From Pantoea agglomerans (lineage in GTDB: Bacteria; Pseudomonadota; Gammaproteobacteria; Enterobacterales; Enterobacteriaceae): 64,000 nucleotides of DNA. Where the stretch lies: assembly GCF_020149765.1 (NCBI RefSeq), contig NZ_CP083809.1, forward strand, positions 2,790,001-2,854,000, read 5' to 3'. A program made the translations under genes and the position numbers. Shown in pieces: positions 1-8,859 of the stretch. The notes under the pieces were generated by a model. That model saw only the letters and a list, made by a program, of their open reading frames with translations, searched no databases and was not told the origin of the DNA. Each line of letters opens with the position of its first letter. Positions within the stretch are counted from its first letter, which is position 1.

Positions 1-344
1 TCCATAATAAATTCCGCGGCGGCGAAGGCGCTGCCGCGGTGCGCGCTGGTGACGCCGACAAACACAATCTCATCGCCAGGGAACAGCTCGCCGATGCGGT
101 GGATAACGCTGACGCGCTGGAGCGGCCAGCGGCTGCGCGCCTCCTCGACAATTTCGTGCAGCGCTTTTTCCGTCATCCCCGGATAGTGCTCAAGGGTAAG
201 CGCGGCGACGCTGTCGCCCAGATTGTGGTTGCGCACCTTGCCGGTAAAGGTCACCACCGCCCCATCTTCACTGGAGGTTGAAAGCCAGGCGTACTCGTCA
301 GCCATGCTGAAAGGCGCCGCGCCGACGCGAATTTGCGTTGCCAT
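1..344 (-). CDS. moaE: Molybdopterin synthase catalytic subunit MoaE (partial, C-terminus outside window)
   Basis: MoaE is the large subunit of molybdopterin synthase. With MoaD it inserts two sulfurs into cyclic pyranopterin monophosphate to make molybdopterin in the cytoplasm. The visible 114 codons start MATQIRVGAAPFSMADEYAW and contain the family segments VTFTGKVRNHN, LEHYPGMTEKAL and VIHRIGELFPGDEIV. The family is about 150 residues, so roughly 36 C-terminal residues lie beyond the left edge. The ATG is one base past the moaD stop, with a GGAGG ribosome site inside the moaD end. It is the last visible gene of moaABCDE. Assignment is confident. Confidence 0.96.
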   Translation of the reverse strand, partial: MATQIRVGAAPFSMADEYAWLSTSSEDGAVVTFTGKVRNHNLGDSVAALTLEHYPGMTEKALHEIVEEARSRWPLQRVSVIHRIGELFPGDEIVFVGVTSAHRGSAFAAAEFIM

Positions 345-345
345 C

Positions 346-591
346 CTAACCTCCCGTGACCGGCGGGAAAAACGCCACTTCGTCACCGGCCTTCAGCGGA
401 TGTGACATCGGCACCAGGGTCTGATTTACGGCGGCCAGCAGTTTGCCCGGCTCCAGCGCCAGCGCCCAGCGATCGCCTTTTTGCGCCAGCGCAGCGCGCA
501 GCGTCGCCACGTCGGGAAAGTCGGCGGGCATCTCCAGCGCGCTGGTGCCTGCCAGCTCGCGCACCTGGGCAAAAAACAGCACCTTAATCAT
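346..591 (-). CDS. moaD: Molybdopterin synthase sulfur carrier subunit MoaD
   Basis: MoaD is a small ubiquitin-fold protein whose C-terminal glycine is adenylated and thiocarboxylated, then donates sulfur to precursor Z inside the MoaD-MoaE complex. The 81-residue product begins [15 protein letters not shown] and ends FFPPVTGG, showing the essential terminal Gly-Gly. Length matches the family. The start overlaps the moaC stop by eight bases and the stop sits one base before moaE, so translation of the three genes is probably coupled. Confidence 0.97.
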   Translation of the reverse strand: MIKVLFFAQVRELAGTSALEMPADFPDVATLRAALAQKGDRWALALEPGKLLAAVNQTLVPMSHPLKAGDEVAFFPPVTGG

Positions 592-1066
592 GGGCCACCG
601 CCTGGAAATCGCCGGACTTGCCGCCGCTTTTGCTCAGCAGGCGCAGCTGATCAATAACGATATCTTTCTGCACCGCTTTACACATGTCGTAAATGGTCAG
701 CGCCGCCACCGACGCGGCGGTGAGCGCTTCCATTTCGACGCCGGTTTTGCCGCTCAGGCGGCAGAGAGAGGTAATGCGCACGCGCTGATGTTCCGGCTCG
801 GCGACCAGGTTAACTTCAACTTTGCTCAGCATCAGCGGATGACAGAGCGGGATCAGCTCCCAGGTGCGCTTGGCGGCCTGAATGCCGGCGATGCGCGCCG
901 TGGCGAAGACATCGCCTTTATGGTGGCTGCCGTCGACGATCATCTGCAGCGTCTCGGCGGCCATCAGCACCAGCGCCTCCGCGCGCGCCTCGCGCACCGT
1001 TTCCGCCTTGGCGGAGACGTCGACCATATGGGCTTCGCCCGCGGCATTAATATGTGTCAGTTGCAT
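584..1066 (-). CDS. moaC: Cyclic pyranopterin monophosphate synthase MoaC
   Basis: MoaC converts the 3',8-cyclo-GTP made by MoaA into cyclic pyranopterin monophosphate, the second step of molybdenum cofactor synthesis. The 160-residue product begins [20 protein letters not shown] and carries the conserved LIPLCHPL and [21 protein letters not shown] blocks (split here: [12 protein letters not shown] then VAALTIYDM), including KAVQKDI near the C-terminus. Length equals the usual 160-161. It lies three bases after moaB and overlaps moaD by eight bases. Confidence 0.97.
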   Translation of the reverse strand: MQLTHINAAGEAHMVDVSAKAETVREARAEALVLMAAETLQMIVDGSHHKGDVFATARIAGIQAAKRTWELIPLCHPLMLSKVEVNLVAEPEHQRVRITSLCRLSGKTGVEMEALTAASVAALTIYDMCKAVQKDIVIDQLRLLSKSGGKSGDFQAVAHD

Positions 1067-1069
1067 GGC

Positions 1070-1585
1070 TTACAGCTTCTTTAGGTGTGAAACGAAATTA
1101 CAGGGGCCGGTGCGGGCGTCGATCTGGTCGGCGATAATGCGCTCCCAGGCGCTCTCGCAGGCGCTGGTGGAGCCCGGCACGGCGAAAATCAGCGTGCCGT
1201 TAGCCATACCGGCGACGGCGCGCGACTGCAGCGTCGAGCCGCCGATATCCTCCCAGGAGAACATGCGAAACAGCTCGCCGAAACCCTCAATTTTGCGATC
1301 GAACAGCGGCTCAATCGCCTCTGGCGTATTGTTCTTCGCGTTAAATCCCGTGCCGCCGTTGATCACCACCACCTGCACATCCAGGCTGGCGATCCAGCGC
1401 GACACGATGGCGCGAATGCGGTAGCGATCTTCAGCGACGATGGCGTGATCGACCACCACGTGACCCGCTTCGTGCGCGGCAGCGCGCAGATAATCGCCGG
1501 AGGTGTCGCTGCTGGCGTCGCGTCGATCGGAAACGGTCAGCACCGCCAGGTTGACCGGAATAAATTCACCCGTAGATTTGCCCAT
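1070..1585 (-). CDS. moaB: Molybdenum cofactor biosynthesis protein MoaB
   Basis: MoaB belongs to the MogA/MoaB MPT-binding fold. Family members adenylylate molybdopterin; in E. coli MoaB itself is not essential for cofactor synthesis. The product is 171 residues from the ATG of MGKSTGEFIPVNLAVLTVSD. The family GGTG motif is seen in VVINGGTGFNAKNNTPEA, and FAVPGSTSACESAWE follows. The frame is open further upstream, but that extension runs through moaA-coding DNA and has no family similarity, so the internal ATG was chosen. It sits 16 bases after moaA. Confidence 0.95.
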   Translation of the reverse strand: MGKSTGEFIPVNLAVLTVSDRRDASSDTSGDYLRAAAHEAGHVVVDHAIVAEDRYRIRAIVSRWIASLDVQVVVINGGTGFNAKNNTPEAIEPLFDRKIEGFGELFRMFSWEDIGGSTLQSRAVAGMANGTLIFAVPGSTSACESAWERIIADQIDARTGPCNFVSHLKKL

Positions 1586-1601
1586 TGGCTCGCTCCTGAG
1601 A

Positions 1602-2588
1602 TTAACCGCCGATAAAGGAAAGGTTCTGCGTGATGCCGGTATTCCCCTGATGCAGGAAGTGCGTCTGCTTCTTCGCGCCCAGGCTGTGCGCGATACGCGC
1701 CTGCAGCTCCCCCTGCTGCGCGTCAGAAACCAGCAGATCGCGCAGCGGCACGCCGCTGTCGCCAAACAGGCAAAGGTGCAGATTGCCGTGCGCCGAGACG
1801 CGCAGACGGTTGCAGCTGGCGCAGAAATCACGCGAATAGGGCATAATCAGGCCGATCTCGCCAACGTAGTCAGGGTGATAAAAGACCTGAGCCGGACCGT
1901 CGCTGCGGCCGCGTTCGCGGCGCTGCCAGCCCTGCGCCACCAGCTGGTCGCGGATCACCGCGCCAGAGACGTGCTGCTGGCGGAACAGCGCGCCGCCCTC
2001 GCCTGTCTCCATCAGCTCGATAAACCGCAGCTGAATCGGGCGCGTGCGGATCCAGTCGAGAAAGGTTTGCAGACTGCGGCTGTTGAGGTCGCGCATCAGC
2101 ACGCTGTTGACTTTGACCTGCTGGAAACCCGCGTCGAAGGCGGCGTCGATGCCCGCCATCACCTGATGGAACTTATCCTGTCCGGTAATGGCGTGGAACT
2201 GGCGCGCGTCGAGACTGTCTACGCTGACGTTCAGCGCCGTCAGCCCGGCATCGCGCCAGGCGGCGACGTCACGCGCCAGCCGATAGCCGTTGGTGGTAAC
2301 GGCGATCTGACGAATGGCGCGGTTTTCCCGCACGGCGGCGATAATATCGGTAAAATCGCGACGCAACGACGGCTCGCCGCCGGTCAGACGCACCTTTTCG
2401 GTGCCGGCCGCGGCGAAAGCGCGCGTAACGCGTCGAATTTCATCGAGTGAAAGAAAGCTTTTGTTGCGCACGCCCTGCGGCTTGTAGCCGTCGGGCAGGC
2501 AGTAGGTGCAGCGGAAGTTACAGACATCCGTCACCGAGAGACGCAGGTAATAAAACCGACGTGCAAATGCATCAGTAAATTGTGACAC
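1602..2588 (-). CDS. moaA: GTP 3',8-cyclase MoaA (radical SAM)
   Basis: MoaA is the radical SAM enzyme that rearranges GTP to 3',8-cyclo-GTP, the first step of Moco synthesis. The N-terminal cluster motif CNFRCTYC and the C-terminal second-cluster region CASCNRLR plus HLCLFG are visible, and the protein ends SFIGG with the catalytic Gly-Gly. The GTG start giving [18 protein letters not shown] (328 residues) fits E. coli MoaA (329) and has AAAAGG upstream at good spacing. An ATG 36 bases upstream is in frame, but it lies inside the 3' arm of a strong RNA stem, so it is less likely. Confidence 0.95.
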   Translation of the reverse strand: MSQFTDAFARRFYYLRLSVTDVCNFRCTYCLPDGYKPQGVRNKSFLSLDEIRRVTRAFAAAGTEKVRLTGGEPSLRRDFTDIIAAVRENRAIRQIAVTTNGYRLARDVAAWRDAGLTALNVSVDSLDARQFHAITGQDKFHQVMAGIDAAFDAGFQQVKVNSVLMRDLNSRSLQTFLDWIRTRPIQLRFIELMETGEGGALFRQQHVSGAVIRDQLVAQGWQRRERGRSDGPAQVFYHPDYVGEIGLIMPYSRDFCASCNRLRVSAHGNLHLCLFGDSGVPLRDLLVSDAQQGELQARIAHSLGAKKQTHFLHQGNTGITQNLSFIGG

Positions 2589-2604
2589 CAGAACACCTTT
2601 TCCA

Positions 2605-2745
2605 AATACGGGAGATGCAGGCATTTCTTTCTGCACCCTGGCAGCGCGTCGGCTGCGGCCTGCACCCCCTATCATTTGACTTAGGCGTACAGGCTTTGAG
2701 TGTATGTCGCCCACATGGACGACATGGTTGGCAAATGGTAGCGCG
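2605..2745 (-). promoter_or_regulatory. Structured moaA leader, candidate Moco riboswitch
   Basis: The moaA leader can form a long stem on the minus strand: bases 2669-2658 (GGGGGTGCAGGC) pair with 2621-2610 (twelve pairs, two of them G-U), enclosing a smaller GCAGC/GCTGC hairpin. Further 5', CATTTG and CAAATG segments can pair around an ATGTCG/CGACAT hairpin. The 3' arm ends about 22 bases before the chosen GTG, so folding could affect ribosome access. In E. coli the moaA leader carries the Moco RNA motif. Position and multi-stem architecture fit, but I could not match the conserved nucleotides, so this is an inference. Confidence 0.45.
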
Positions 2746-2774
2746 AATTTGGCTGCTCTGCCATCCACTAATTT

Positions 2775-2798
2775 CGCTGTATATATTGATATACAACG
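2775..2798. promoter_or_regulatory. ModE-like operator between moaA and ybhK
   Basis: A 24-bp element has outer CG...CG and perfect arms TGTATAT/ATATACA around ATTG. It closely resembles the element upstream of modA at 18569-18592 in this window: both read CGnTGT at the left and ATACAACG at the right. In E. coli, molybdate-loaded ModE binds upstream of moaA and raises its transcription. The site lies about 190 bases before the moaA start, leaving room for a promoter and the structured leader. Confidence 0.55.
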
Positions 2799-2891
2799 TT
2801 TTTTCGCCGCATTTTCGCGGCAGTAGCGTTAATATGGCCCGCTAAAAAAGATGCCGTTACGGTTAGTCGGCAGCGGGTGTAAAGAGGAAAT

Positions 2892-3797
2892 ATGAACCGA
2901 ACTTTGTCAGACCTCGATCGCGTGGTGGCGCTGGGCGGCGGACACGGGCTGGGACGCGTGATGTCCGCCCTGTCGCCGCTGGGCTCGCGCCTGACCGGCA
3001 TTGTCACCACCACCGATAACGGCGGCTCTACCGGGCGCATTCGCCGTTCAGAAGGCGGTATCGCCTGGGGCGACATGCGCAACTGCATCAATCAGCTCAT
3101 CACCGAGCCGAGCGTCGCCTCGGCGATGTTTGAGTATCGCTTTACCGGCAACGGCGAGCTGTCCGGGCATAACCTGGGCAACCTGATGCTGAAAGCGCTG
3201 GACCACCTTAGCGTCAGGCCGCTGGAGGCGATCAATATTATTCGCAACCTGCTCAAGGTTGACGCCTTTCTTATCCCGATGTCGGAGCAGCCGGTCGACC
3301 TGGTGGCGTTAGACAGCGAAGGCAATATGGTTTACGGCGAAACCGACATTGACGCCATGCAACAGCCGCCGCAGGAGCTTATGCTGCACCCGAACGTCAC
3401 GCCGACGCGCGAAGCGCTGGAGGCGATCGCCGAAGCGGATCTGATTCTGATCGGACCGGGCAGCTTTTATACCAGCCTGATGCCGAGCCTGCTGATGGAG
3501 GAGATGGCGCGCGCGCTGCGCCGTACGCCCGCCACCATGGTGTTTATCGGCAACCTGGGGCGCGAGCTGAGTCCTGCCGCCGCCAGCCTGACGGTGGCGG
3601 ATAAGCTGGCAATGATGGAGAAATATATCGGCAAGCGGGTCATTGACGCGGTGGTGGTCAGCCCGGCCGCCGATACCGCCGGCGTGGAAGATCGCCTGAT
3701 CGTCCGCGAGCCGCTGGAGGCCGCCGATATCCCCTATCGTCACGACCGCCAGCTGCTGCGCGTGGCGCTGGAACACGCCATCCAGCGATTTAGCTAA
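2892..3797 (+). CDS. ybhK: YvcK/CofD-like protein YbhK
   Basis: Member of the gluconeogenesis factor (YvcK/CofD-like) family. The B. subtilis relative YvcK affects carbon metabolism and cell shape and binds UDP-sugars; the E. coli role is undefined. The 301-residue product shows the nucleotide-binding start [17 protein letters not shown], then [13 protein letters not shown] and a later [16 protein letters not shown] segment. The start has GAGGAA six bases upstream. It is divergent from moaA and ends four bases from the convergent uvrB end, as in E. coli. Confidence 0.9.
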   Translation: MNRTLSDLDRVVALGGGHGLGRVMSALSPLGSRLTGIVTTTDNGGSTGRIRRSEGGIAWGDMRNCINQLITEPSVASAMFEYRFTGNGELSGHNLGNLMLKALDHLSVRPLEAINIIRNLLKVDAFLIPMSEQPVDLVALDSEGNMVYGETDIDAMQQPPQELMLHPNVTPTREALEAIAEADLILIGPGSFYTSLMPSLLMEEMARALRRTPATMVFIGNLGRELSPAAASLTVADKLAMMEKYIGKRVIDAVVVSPAADTAGVEDRLIVREPLEAADIPYRHDRQLLRVALEHAIQRFS

Positions 3798-3801
3798 GCC
3801 G

Positions 3802-5823
3802 CTACGAGGCGGCGATAAAGAGTTCGCGCAGCTGATGCAGCTTGTCGCGCACGTTCGCCGCCTCTTCGAACTCCAGGTTTTGCGCATGCTGCTGCATCTG
3901 CGTCTCCAGCTCGTGGATCTTCTTCTGCAGCGCCTGGGGCGTCAGCGCCAGATAGCTGGCATCCGCCTCGGCGGCACCGCGGCTGCTGGCTTTGGCTTTG
4001 CCGCGCGTCTTGATGACGTTCTGACCCAGCTCAAGGATATCGGTGATCTTCTTGTTGAGCCCCTGCGGCACAATGCCTCTTTCCTCGTTGTACTTCTGCT
4101 GCTTCTCGCGACGGCGTTCAGTCTCTTCAATGGCGCGCGCCATGGAGTTGGTGATCTTGTCGGCGTAGAGGATCGCCTTGCCGTTAACGTTACGCGCGGC
4201 GCGTCCGATGGTCTGGATCAGCGAGCGTTCTGAACGCAGGAAGCCCTCTTTGTCCGCATCGAGGATCGCCACCAGCGACACTTCCGGCATATCCAGCCCT
4301 TCGCGCAGCAGGTTGATCCCCACCAGCACGTCGAACTCGCCGAGACGCAGATCGCGGATGATCTCCATACGCTCGACGGTATCGATATCTGAGTGCAGAT
4401 AGCGCACCTTCTCGCCGTGCTCTTCAAGGTATTCGGTAAGATCTTCCGCCATACGCTTGGTCAGCGTCGTCACCAGCACGCGCTCGTTGAGGGTAACGCG
4501 CTTGCGGATCTCCGACAGCAGATCGTCCACCTGGGTCGCCACCGGACGCACCTCCAGCAGCGGATCGAGCAGGCCGGTAGGACGCACCACCTGATCGATC
4601 ACCTCGCCACCCGACTTCTCCAGCTCATAGTTGCCCGGCGTCGCCGAGACGTAGATAGTCTGCGGCGCCAGCGCCTCAAACTCTTCGAACTTCATTGGGC
4701 GGTTATCGAGCGCGGAAGGCAGGCGGAAGCCATACTCCACCAACGTCTCTTTACGCGCGCGGTCGCCTTTATACATGCCGCCGATTTGCGGAATGGTAAC
4801 GTGCGATTCATCGACGATCAGCAGCCCGTCGGCGGGCAGATAGTCGAACAGGGTCGGCGGCGGCTGGCCCGGCCCGCGCCCGGAGAGGTAGCGCGAGTAG
4901 TTTTCGATGCCCGAGCAGTAGCCAAGCTCGTTCATCATCTCCAGATCGAACTGGGTGCGCTGCGTCAGGCGCTGCTCTTCCAGCAGCTTATTGTTCTCCA
5001 GCAGCACCCGACGGCGATCCGCCAGTTCAACTTTGATATCTTCCATCGCCTGCAGGATACGTTCGCGCGGCGTAACGTAGTGCGTTTTGGGATAGATCGT
5101 AAAGCGCGGCACGGTGGAGAGAATCTGTCCGGTAAGCGGATCGAACAGCGACAGCCGCTCGACCTCTTCATCGAACAGCTCGACGCGCAGCGCGGTATCT
5201 TCCGACTCCGCCGGGAAGATATCGATCACTTCGCCGCGCACGCGGAAGGTGCCGCGCTGAAACGCCTGGTCGTTGCGCGCATACTGCAGCTCCGCCAGAC
5301 GGCGCAGAATGCTGCGCTGATCGATAATCATGCCGCGCGTCAGGTGCAGCATCATTTTCAGATAGAGATCGGGATCGCCGAGGCCGTAAATAGCGGAAAC
5401 TGACGCCACCACGATCACGTCGCGACGCTCCAGCAGCGCCTTAGTCGCCGACAGACGCATCTGCTCAATATGTTCGTTTACCGAGGCGTCTTTTTCGATA
5501 AAGGTGTCGGAGCTCGGCACATAGGCTTCAGGCTGGTAGTAGTCGTAGTAGGAGACGAAGAACTCCACCGCGTTATCGGGGAAGAACTCTTTCATCTCAC
5601 CATAGAGCTGCGCCGCCAGGGTTTTGTTGGGTGCCAGCACCATCGCCGGCCGGTTGAGATCGGCAATAACGTTGGCGACGGTAAAGGTCTTGCCGGAGCC
5701 GGTTACGCCGAGCAGCGTCTGATGGGCAAGACCATCCTCCAGCCCCTCTTTGAGGCGACGAATCGCCTCTGGCTGGTCGCCGGAGGGCTGAAAGGCGGAA
5801 TTTAGTTTAAAGACTTTACTCAT
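3802..5823 (-). CDS. uvrB: UvrABC excision nuclease subunit B
   Basis: UvrB is the damage-verifying helicase-like subunit of nucleotide excision repair. It is loaded by UvrA and then recruits UvrC. The 673-residue product matches E. coli length. Visible parts: Walker [11 protein letters not shown] near residue 40, the beta-hairpin region [21 protein letters not shown] (split: [11 protein letters not shown] then [10 protein letters not shown]), DEAD-like box DESH, helicase motif [11 protein letters not shown], and a C-terminal UVR domain near residue 630 ([20 protein letters not shown]). A LexA-type box overlaps its promoter region, consistent with SOS control. Confidence 0.98.
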   Translation of the reverse strand: MSKVFKLNSAFQPSGDQPEAIRRLKEGLEDGLAHQTLLGVTGSGKTFTVANVIADLNRPAMVLAPNKTLAAQLYGEMKEFFPDNAVEFFVSYYDYYQPEAYVPSSDTFIEKDASVNEHIEQMRLSATKALLERRDVIVVASVSAIYGLGDPDLYLKMMLHLTRGMIIDQRSILRRLAELQYARNDQAFQRGTFRVRGEVIDIFPAESEDTALRVELFDEEVERLSLFDPLTGQILSTVPRFTIYPKTHYVTPRERILQAMEDIKVELADRRRVLLENNKLLEEQRLTQRTQFDLEMMNELGYCSGIENYSRYLSGRGPGQPPPTLFDYLPADGLLIVDESHVTIPQIGGMYKGDRARKETLVEYGFRLPSALDNRPMKFEEFEALAPQTIYVSATPGNYELEKSGGEVIDQVVRPTGLLDPLLEVRPVATQVDDLLSEIRKRVTLNERVLVTTLTKRMAEDLTEYLEEHGEKVRYLHSDIDTVERMEIIRDLRLGEFDVLVGINLLREGLDMPEVSLVAILDADKEGFLRSERSLIQTIGRAARNVNGKAILYADKITNSMARAIEETERRREKQQKYNEERGIVPQGLNKKITDILELGQNVIKTRGKAKASSRGAAEADASYLALTPQALQKKIHELETQMQQHAQNLEFEEAANVRDKLHQLRELFIAAS

Positions 5824-5901
5824 GAGATGCGGTTCCTGCTGAAGAATGCGGCGGCTAGCCGAGTCATTTTACTCTGCCGTGGCGATTTTGCCAGAAAATA
5901 A

Positions 5902-5921
5902 TACTGGATAAATCACCAGTA
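5902..5921 (-). promoter_or_regulatory. LexA (SOS) box upstream of uvrB
   Basis: The 20-bp sequence TACTGGATAAATCACCAGTA has the SOS form CTG-N10-CAG with flanking T and A. Read on the minus strand it gives CTGGTGATTTATCCAG followed directly by a TATTAT hexamer suited to a -10 box, the same arrangement as the E. coli uvrB operator. It lies about 80 bases before the uvrB start. LexA control of uvrB is well established in enterobacteria. Confidence 0.75.
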
Positions 5922-6211
5922 ACGCGGCACATTAGCAGGCTGGCGCCGCGCTGCGCCTCTCTCGCTGTAACAGTGCGACAACATTTTTGCCGTTGCGCAA
6001 GGTTATCCCCAGCCGGAGCGGATTTATAACATTTGTCAAGAGACCGTCATTAAATTTCAGCCGTAATAAGCAGCGGAGAATTCTCAGGCTTGTTTTTTAT
6101 TAACTATCTGTTTTATATATAAATAATCCAAAAGCCCAGTTTCTCAGCATTATGTAACCAGGCCGCGTATTTCCTCGCTTGCGCTCTGTTTTCACTGTCT
6201 AATGCACAAGG

Positions 6212-6269
6212 TTATCCACAGGAATGGTGGATAACTAAAGGCAGCCCTTTCGCCATCGGCTGTGCATAA
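6212..6269. other. DARS1-like cluster of DnaA boxes
   Basis: Three DnaA boxes lie within 58 bp: TTATCCACA on the plus strand (6212-6220); its inverted near-match GGTGGATAA (6227-6235, one mismatch); and TGTGCATAA (6261-6269, the inverted consensus TTATGCACA). In E. coli the uvrB-bioD interval carries DARS1, a DnaA-reactivating sequence whose core has three clustered boxes that promote ADP release from DnaA and so help initiation at oriC. Box number, the head-to-head first pair and the genomic position all agree. Function is inferred from this agreement. Confidence 0.75.
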
Positions 6270-6712
6270 TTTTTTGTTGTTAAGCCGCCCGCGTGAAAAA
6301 AAATTTTTTCCGCTTAAATTCCCGCCGAAAACGTGGCGGTTAGCTATGCTTTTTCAGCCTGGCGCTGAATTTTCAATCAGCCGCGACCCACTTTAAGACC
6401 AGCTAAATTCAACAGGCTGCCTTGTCACAGCCCTGTTGCACCAGAAACGTTAACGCATCAGCACCGTGAAAGTGCAGCACCCTGATTACCTGAAGCAATT
6501 GTTAAGCATTTTTCATCTTTTCCCGGCTAATTGTGCCCCGCTGAAGCTTTAACTGCCTCAGGACGATTCTGGCCCGGTAATTGCAATGTTTATCGGGAGA
6601 GTTGAGGGAAGTAAGGCAAGGCGACATTCGCGATAGCGCCACCGTTGAAGACTTGTTTGCCAGACGTCAAAGAGCGGAAGCATTCAGGCAAAATCTGCAA
6701 GAGGAGAGTCAG

Positions 6713-7435
6713 ATGCTGAGTTTACGTTCGGTGAATCAGTTTTATGGGCAGAACCATATTCTGTGGGATGTGGATCTCGACCTGCCGCCCGGCACCTGCA
6801 CCGGCGTGCTGGGGCGTTCGGGCATGGGAAAAACCACGCTGGTAAACTGCATTATGGGTCGCCTGCCAGTTAACAGCGGCTCGATGACCTGGCAGGAGGA
6901 TGGCTTTCCGCCGCGCGATCTGCTGCTACAGCCGGCCGAGCAGCGCGCGCGCATGGGCATCGGCTATGTGCCGCAGGGACGCCATATCTTCTCGCAGATG
7001 AGCGTGGAGGATAATCTGCTGATCGCCCTGCTGGCGGGCAGCGGTCAGAGCGAAAAACCGCACGTGATCCCCGAGATGGTGTTCGACCTGTTTCCGGCGC
7101 TCTATTCGCTGCGACAGCAGCGCAGCGGCGAATTGCCGGTTGACCAGCAGCAGCAGCTGGCGCTGGCGCGTGCGCTGGTGCTGCGTCCCAGACTGCTGAT
7201 TCTTGACGAGCCCACCGATGGCATGTCGCCCTGGCTGGAAGAGGAGATGGGCAATCTGATCCGCCGCCTGAATCTGGATTACGGCCTGACCGTGCTGCTG
7301 CTGGAGCAACGCGTCTCGCTGATCCGCCGCGTCGCCGACTACTTTCTGCTGCTGCACCGCGGCCGCAACGTCGCGCAGGGGCGCGTGGCGCAGCTGGATG
7401 ATCTCACCGTCAACAAGTGGCTGACGGTGAGCTGA
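6713..7435 (+). CDS. Orphan ABC transporter ATPase, UrtE/LivF-like, with degenerate signature motif
   Basis: The 240-residue product resembles the urea/branched-chain amino acid ABC ATPases (UrtE, LivF). Visible parts are Walker A GRSGMGKTT near residue 38, Q-loop region YVPQGRHIF, Walker B LLILDEPTDG, and LLLEQ after it. The ABC signature, normally LSGGQ, reads LPVDQ before QQQLALARAL, so its conserved Ser-Gly-Gly is lost. The ATG was chosen because GAGGAGAG precedes it and family similarity starts there. No permease or binding-protein genes are adjacent. It may be a relic or a recruited ATPase; substrate unknown. Confidence 0.75.
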   Translation: MLSLRSVNQFYGQNHILWDVDLDLPPGTCTGVLGRSGMGKTTLVNCIMGRLPVNSGSMTWQEDGFPPRDLLLQPAEQRARMGIGYVPQGRHIFSQMSVEDNLLIALLAGSGQSEKPHVIPEMVFDLFPALYSLRQQRSGELPVDQQQQLALARALVLRPRLLILDEPTDGMSPWLEEEMGNLIRRLNLDYGLTVLLLEQRVSLIRRVADYFLLLHRGRNVAQGRVAQLDDLTVNKWLTVS

Positions 7436-7438
7436 ACG

Positions 7439-8107
7439 CTAGCGGGGCAGCGTTACGAAGCGGCCGCAGTCCGCCTGCGCCGCCGCGTCGGGCAGCCAGG
7501 GGATTTCGCCGAGAAACGGGGCGGGAATACGCTGTTTCAGCGTCGCCATATAGGCCTGATGCCGCTTGCCCGGCGGTTCGATATCGTTGGCGATCCAGCC
7601 CGCCAGCCGCAGGCCGCGCGCCTGCACCGCATCGGCGGTGAGCATGGCGTGATTGATGCAGCCCAGTTTGACCCCGACGACCAGAATGACCGGCAGCTGC
7701 TCCTGCGCAACCCAGTCGGCGTAGGTTTGCGTCTCTGACAGCGGCGTATACCAGCCGCCTGCCCCCTCGACCAGCACCCACTCCGCCTGCGCCTCCAGTG
7801 CGCGCAGCCCGCTTGAGAGCGTGTCAAAGGCGATAGGCCTGCCCTCTTCCGCGCTGACGATATGGGGCGCTGTCGGCTCAATAAATGCCAGCGGATTGAC
7901 CTGCTCATAGCGCAGTGCCAGGCTGCTGTAGCGCTGCAGTGCCAGCGCGTCGCTGTTGCGCGCGCCCTCCGGCGTGACGTCGCAGCCGGACGCTACCGGC
8001 TTATAGCCGGCGGTGCGGTAGCCCGCCGCGCTCGCCGCCTGCAGCAGCGCGCCGCTGGCAACGGTTTTGCCGACCTCGGTGTCGGTACCGGTAATAAACC
8101 ATTTCAT
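7439..8107 (-). CDS. bioD: ATP-dependent dethiobiotin synthetase BioD
   Basis: BioD carboxylates 7,8-diaminononanoate to dethiobiotin, the penultimate step of biotin synthesis. The 222-residue product starts [18 protein letters not shown], whose GTDTEVGKT is the P-loop, and contains VEGAGGWYTPL, the second conserved loop. The start overlaps the bioC stop by four bases (ATGA). An upstream in-frame extension lies within bioC and is rejected. It is the last gene of bioBFCD and converges on the UrtE-like gene three bases away. Confidence 0.96.
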   Translation of the reverse strand: MKWFITGTDTEVGKTVASGALLQAASAAGYRTAGYKPVASGCDVTPEGARNSDALALQRYSSLALRYEQVNPLAFIEPTAPHIVSAEEGRPIAFDTLSSGLRALEAQAEWVLVEGAGGWYTPLSETQTYADWVAQEQLPVILVVGVKLGCINHAMLTADAVQARGLRLAGWIANDIEPPGKRHQAYMATLKQRIPAPFLGEIPWLPDAAAQADCGRFVTLPR

Positions 8108-8859
8108 CGTTGCGTGACTCCAAAAATCAGTTGATAGGTCAGACGGTAGCCCTGCGCATCGCGCGGCCACAGCGCTTCGAGCCGCGCCAGCCGCTGCCGC
8201 GTCAGCGGCGCGCCGTCCCGGCCCTGGTGCAGATGCGTGGCGCCGATGCCCTTCAGCGATCGCATCGCGCTCAGCGCGCTGGGAAAATGCATCACCTGCG
8301 TCTGACGGATAAAGCAGAGATTGAGACCGGCGCCTGCCGCGCGCACCCGATCTTCAGTTAAAAAGCGATTGGCGTGCTCGCCGACGCCCAGCGGGCGCCA
8401 GGCGTCGTGCACCTCCTGCAGCGAACCGGCCAGCAGCGTTGAGAAGAGCATGACGCCGTCGGGACGCAGCACGCGAGCGAACTGCTGCAGCGCGGTGCGC
8501 AAATCGCTGCTCCACTGCACCGCCAGATTACTCCAGACGCAATCGACGCTCTGGCTCGCCAGCGGCAAGGCGTCGATATCGCCCGCCAGATAGCTGCTCG
8601 CCGCGTCGAGGCTGCGCGCCTGCCGCAGCATCTGCGGCGAGAGATCGAGCGCCACGACGCGCTGCCCGCGCTGTTGCCACAGGCGGCTGTACCAGCCGGT
8701 GCCGCAGCCCGCATCGAGCAGATCGCCCTCGACCAGGGGCGGTGCCAGCGCCAGCAGGGCGTCGCCGCAGCGGCGCTGCAGCTCGGCGTGCTGTTCGTAA
8801 TGGCCCGCCGCGCGGCCAAACGCGCGCGCTACCGCCTCTTTATTCACCCGCAGCGTCAT
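8104..8859 (-). CDS. bioC: Malonyl-ACP O-methyltransferase BioC
   Basis: BioC methylates the free carboxyl of malonyl-ACP with SAM, disguising it so that fatty acid synthesis enzymes can build the pimeloyl chain for biotin. The 251-residue product shows the class I methyltransferase motif [15 protein letters not shown] (here [13 protein letters not shown]) near residue 45, then [11 protein letters not shown] and the acidic post-motif region. It overlaps bioF by 20 bases and bioD by four, so the operon is tightly coupled. No bioH is present in the window; in E. coli that partner esterase is encoded elsewhere. Confidence 0.95.
   Translation of the reverse strand: MTLRVNKEAVARAFGRAAGHYEQHAELQRRCGDALLALAPPLVEGDLLDAGCGTGWYSRLWQQRGQRVVALDLSPQMLRQARSLDAASSYLAGDIDALPLASQSVDCVWSNLAVQWSSDLRTALQQFARVLRPDGVMLFSTLLAGSLQEVHDAWRPLGVGEHANRFLTEDRVRAAGAGLNLCFIRQTQVMHFPSALSAMRSLKGIGATHLHQGRDGAPLTRQRLARLEALWPRDAQGYRLTYQLIFGVTQR

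Larger units (their letters stand above)
5824..6712. other. 889-bp non-coding region between uvrB and the UrtE-like gene
   Basis: No credible gene was found. The uvrB-proximal part holds a LexA-type box. The middle holds three DnaA boxes (6212-6269), plus a weaker TTATCCCCA match at 6003-6011. Around 6295-6310 the sequence is strongly A/T-rich. The last 130 bases are open in the frame of the downstream ATPase gene but show no similarity to its family. In E. coli this interval (uvrB to bioD) is the site of DARS1. Confidence 0.7.

Noticed and set aside
2589-2768. An upstream extension of moaA by about 60 codons
   Set aside because: The extra codons run through the structured leader and show no similarity to MoaA, which starts at the SQFTDAF segment.
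6581-6712. An N-terminal extension of the UrtE-like ATPase
   Set aside because: The frame is open, but the extra 44 residues show no family similarity, and a good ribosome site lies before the ATG at 6713.
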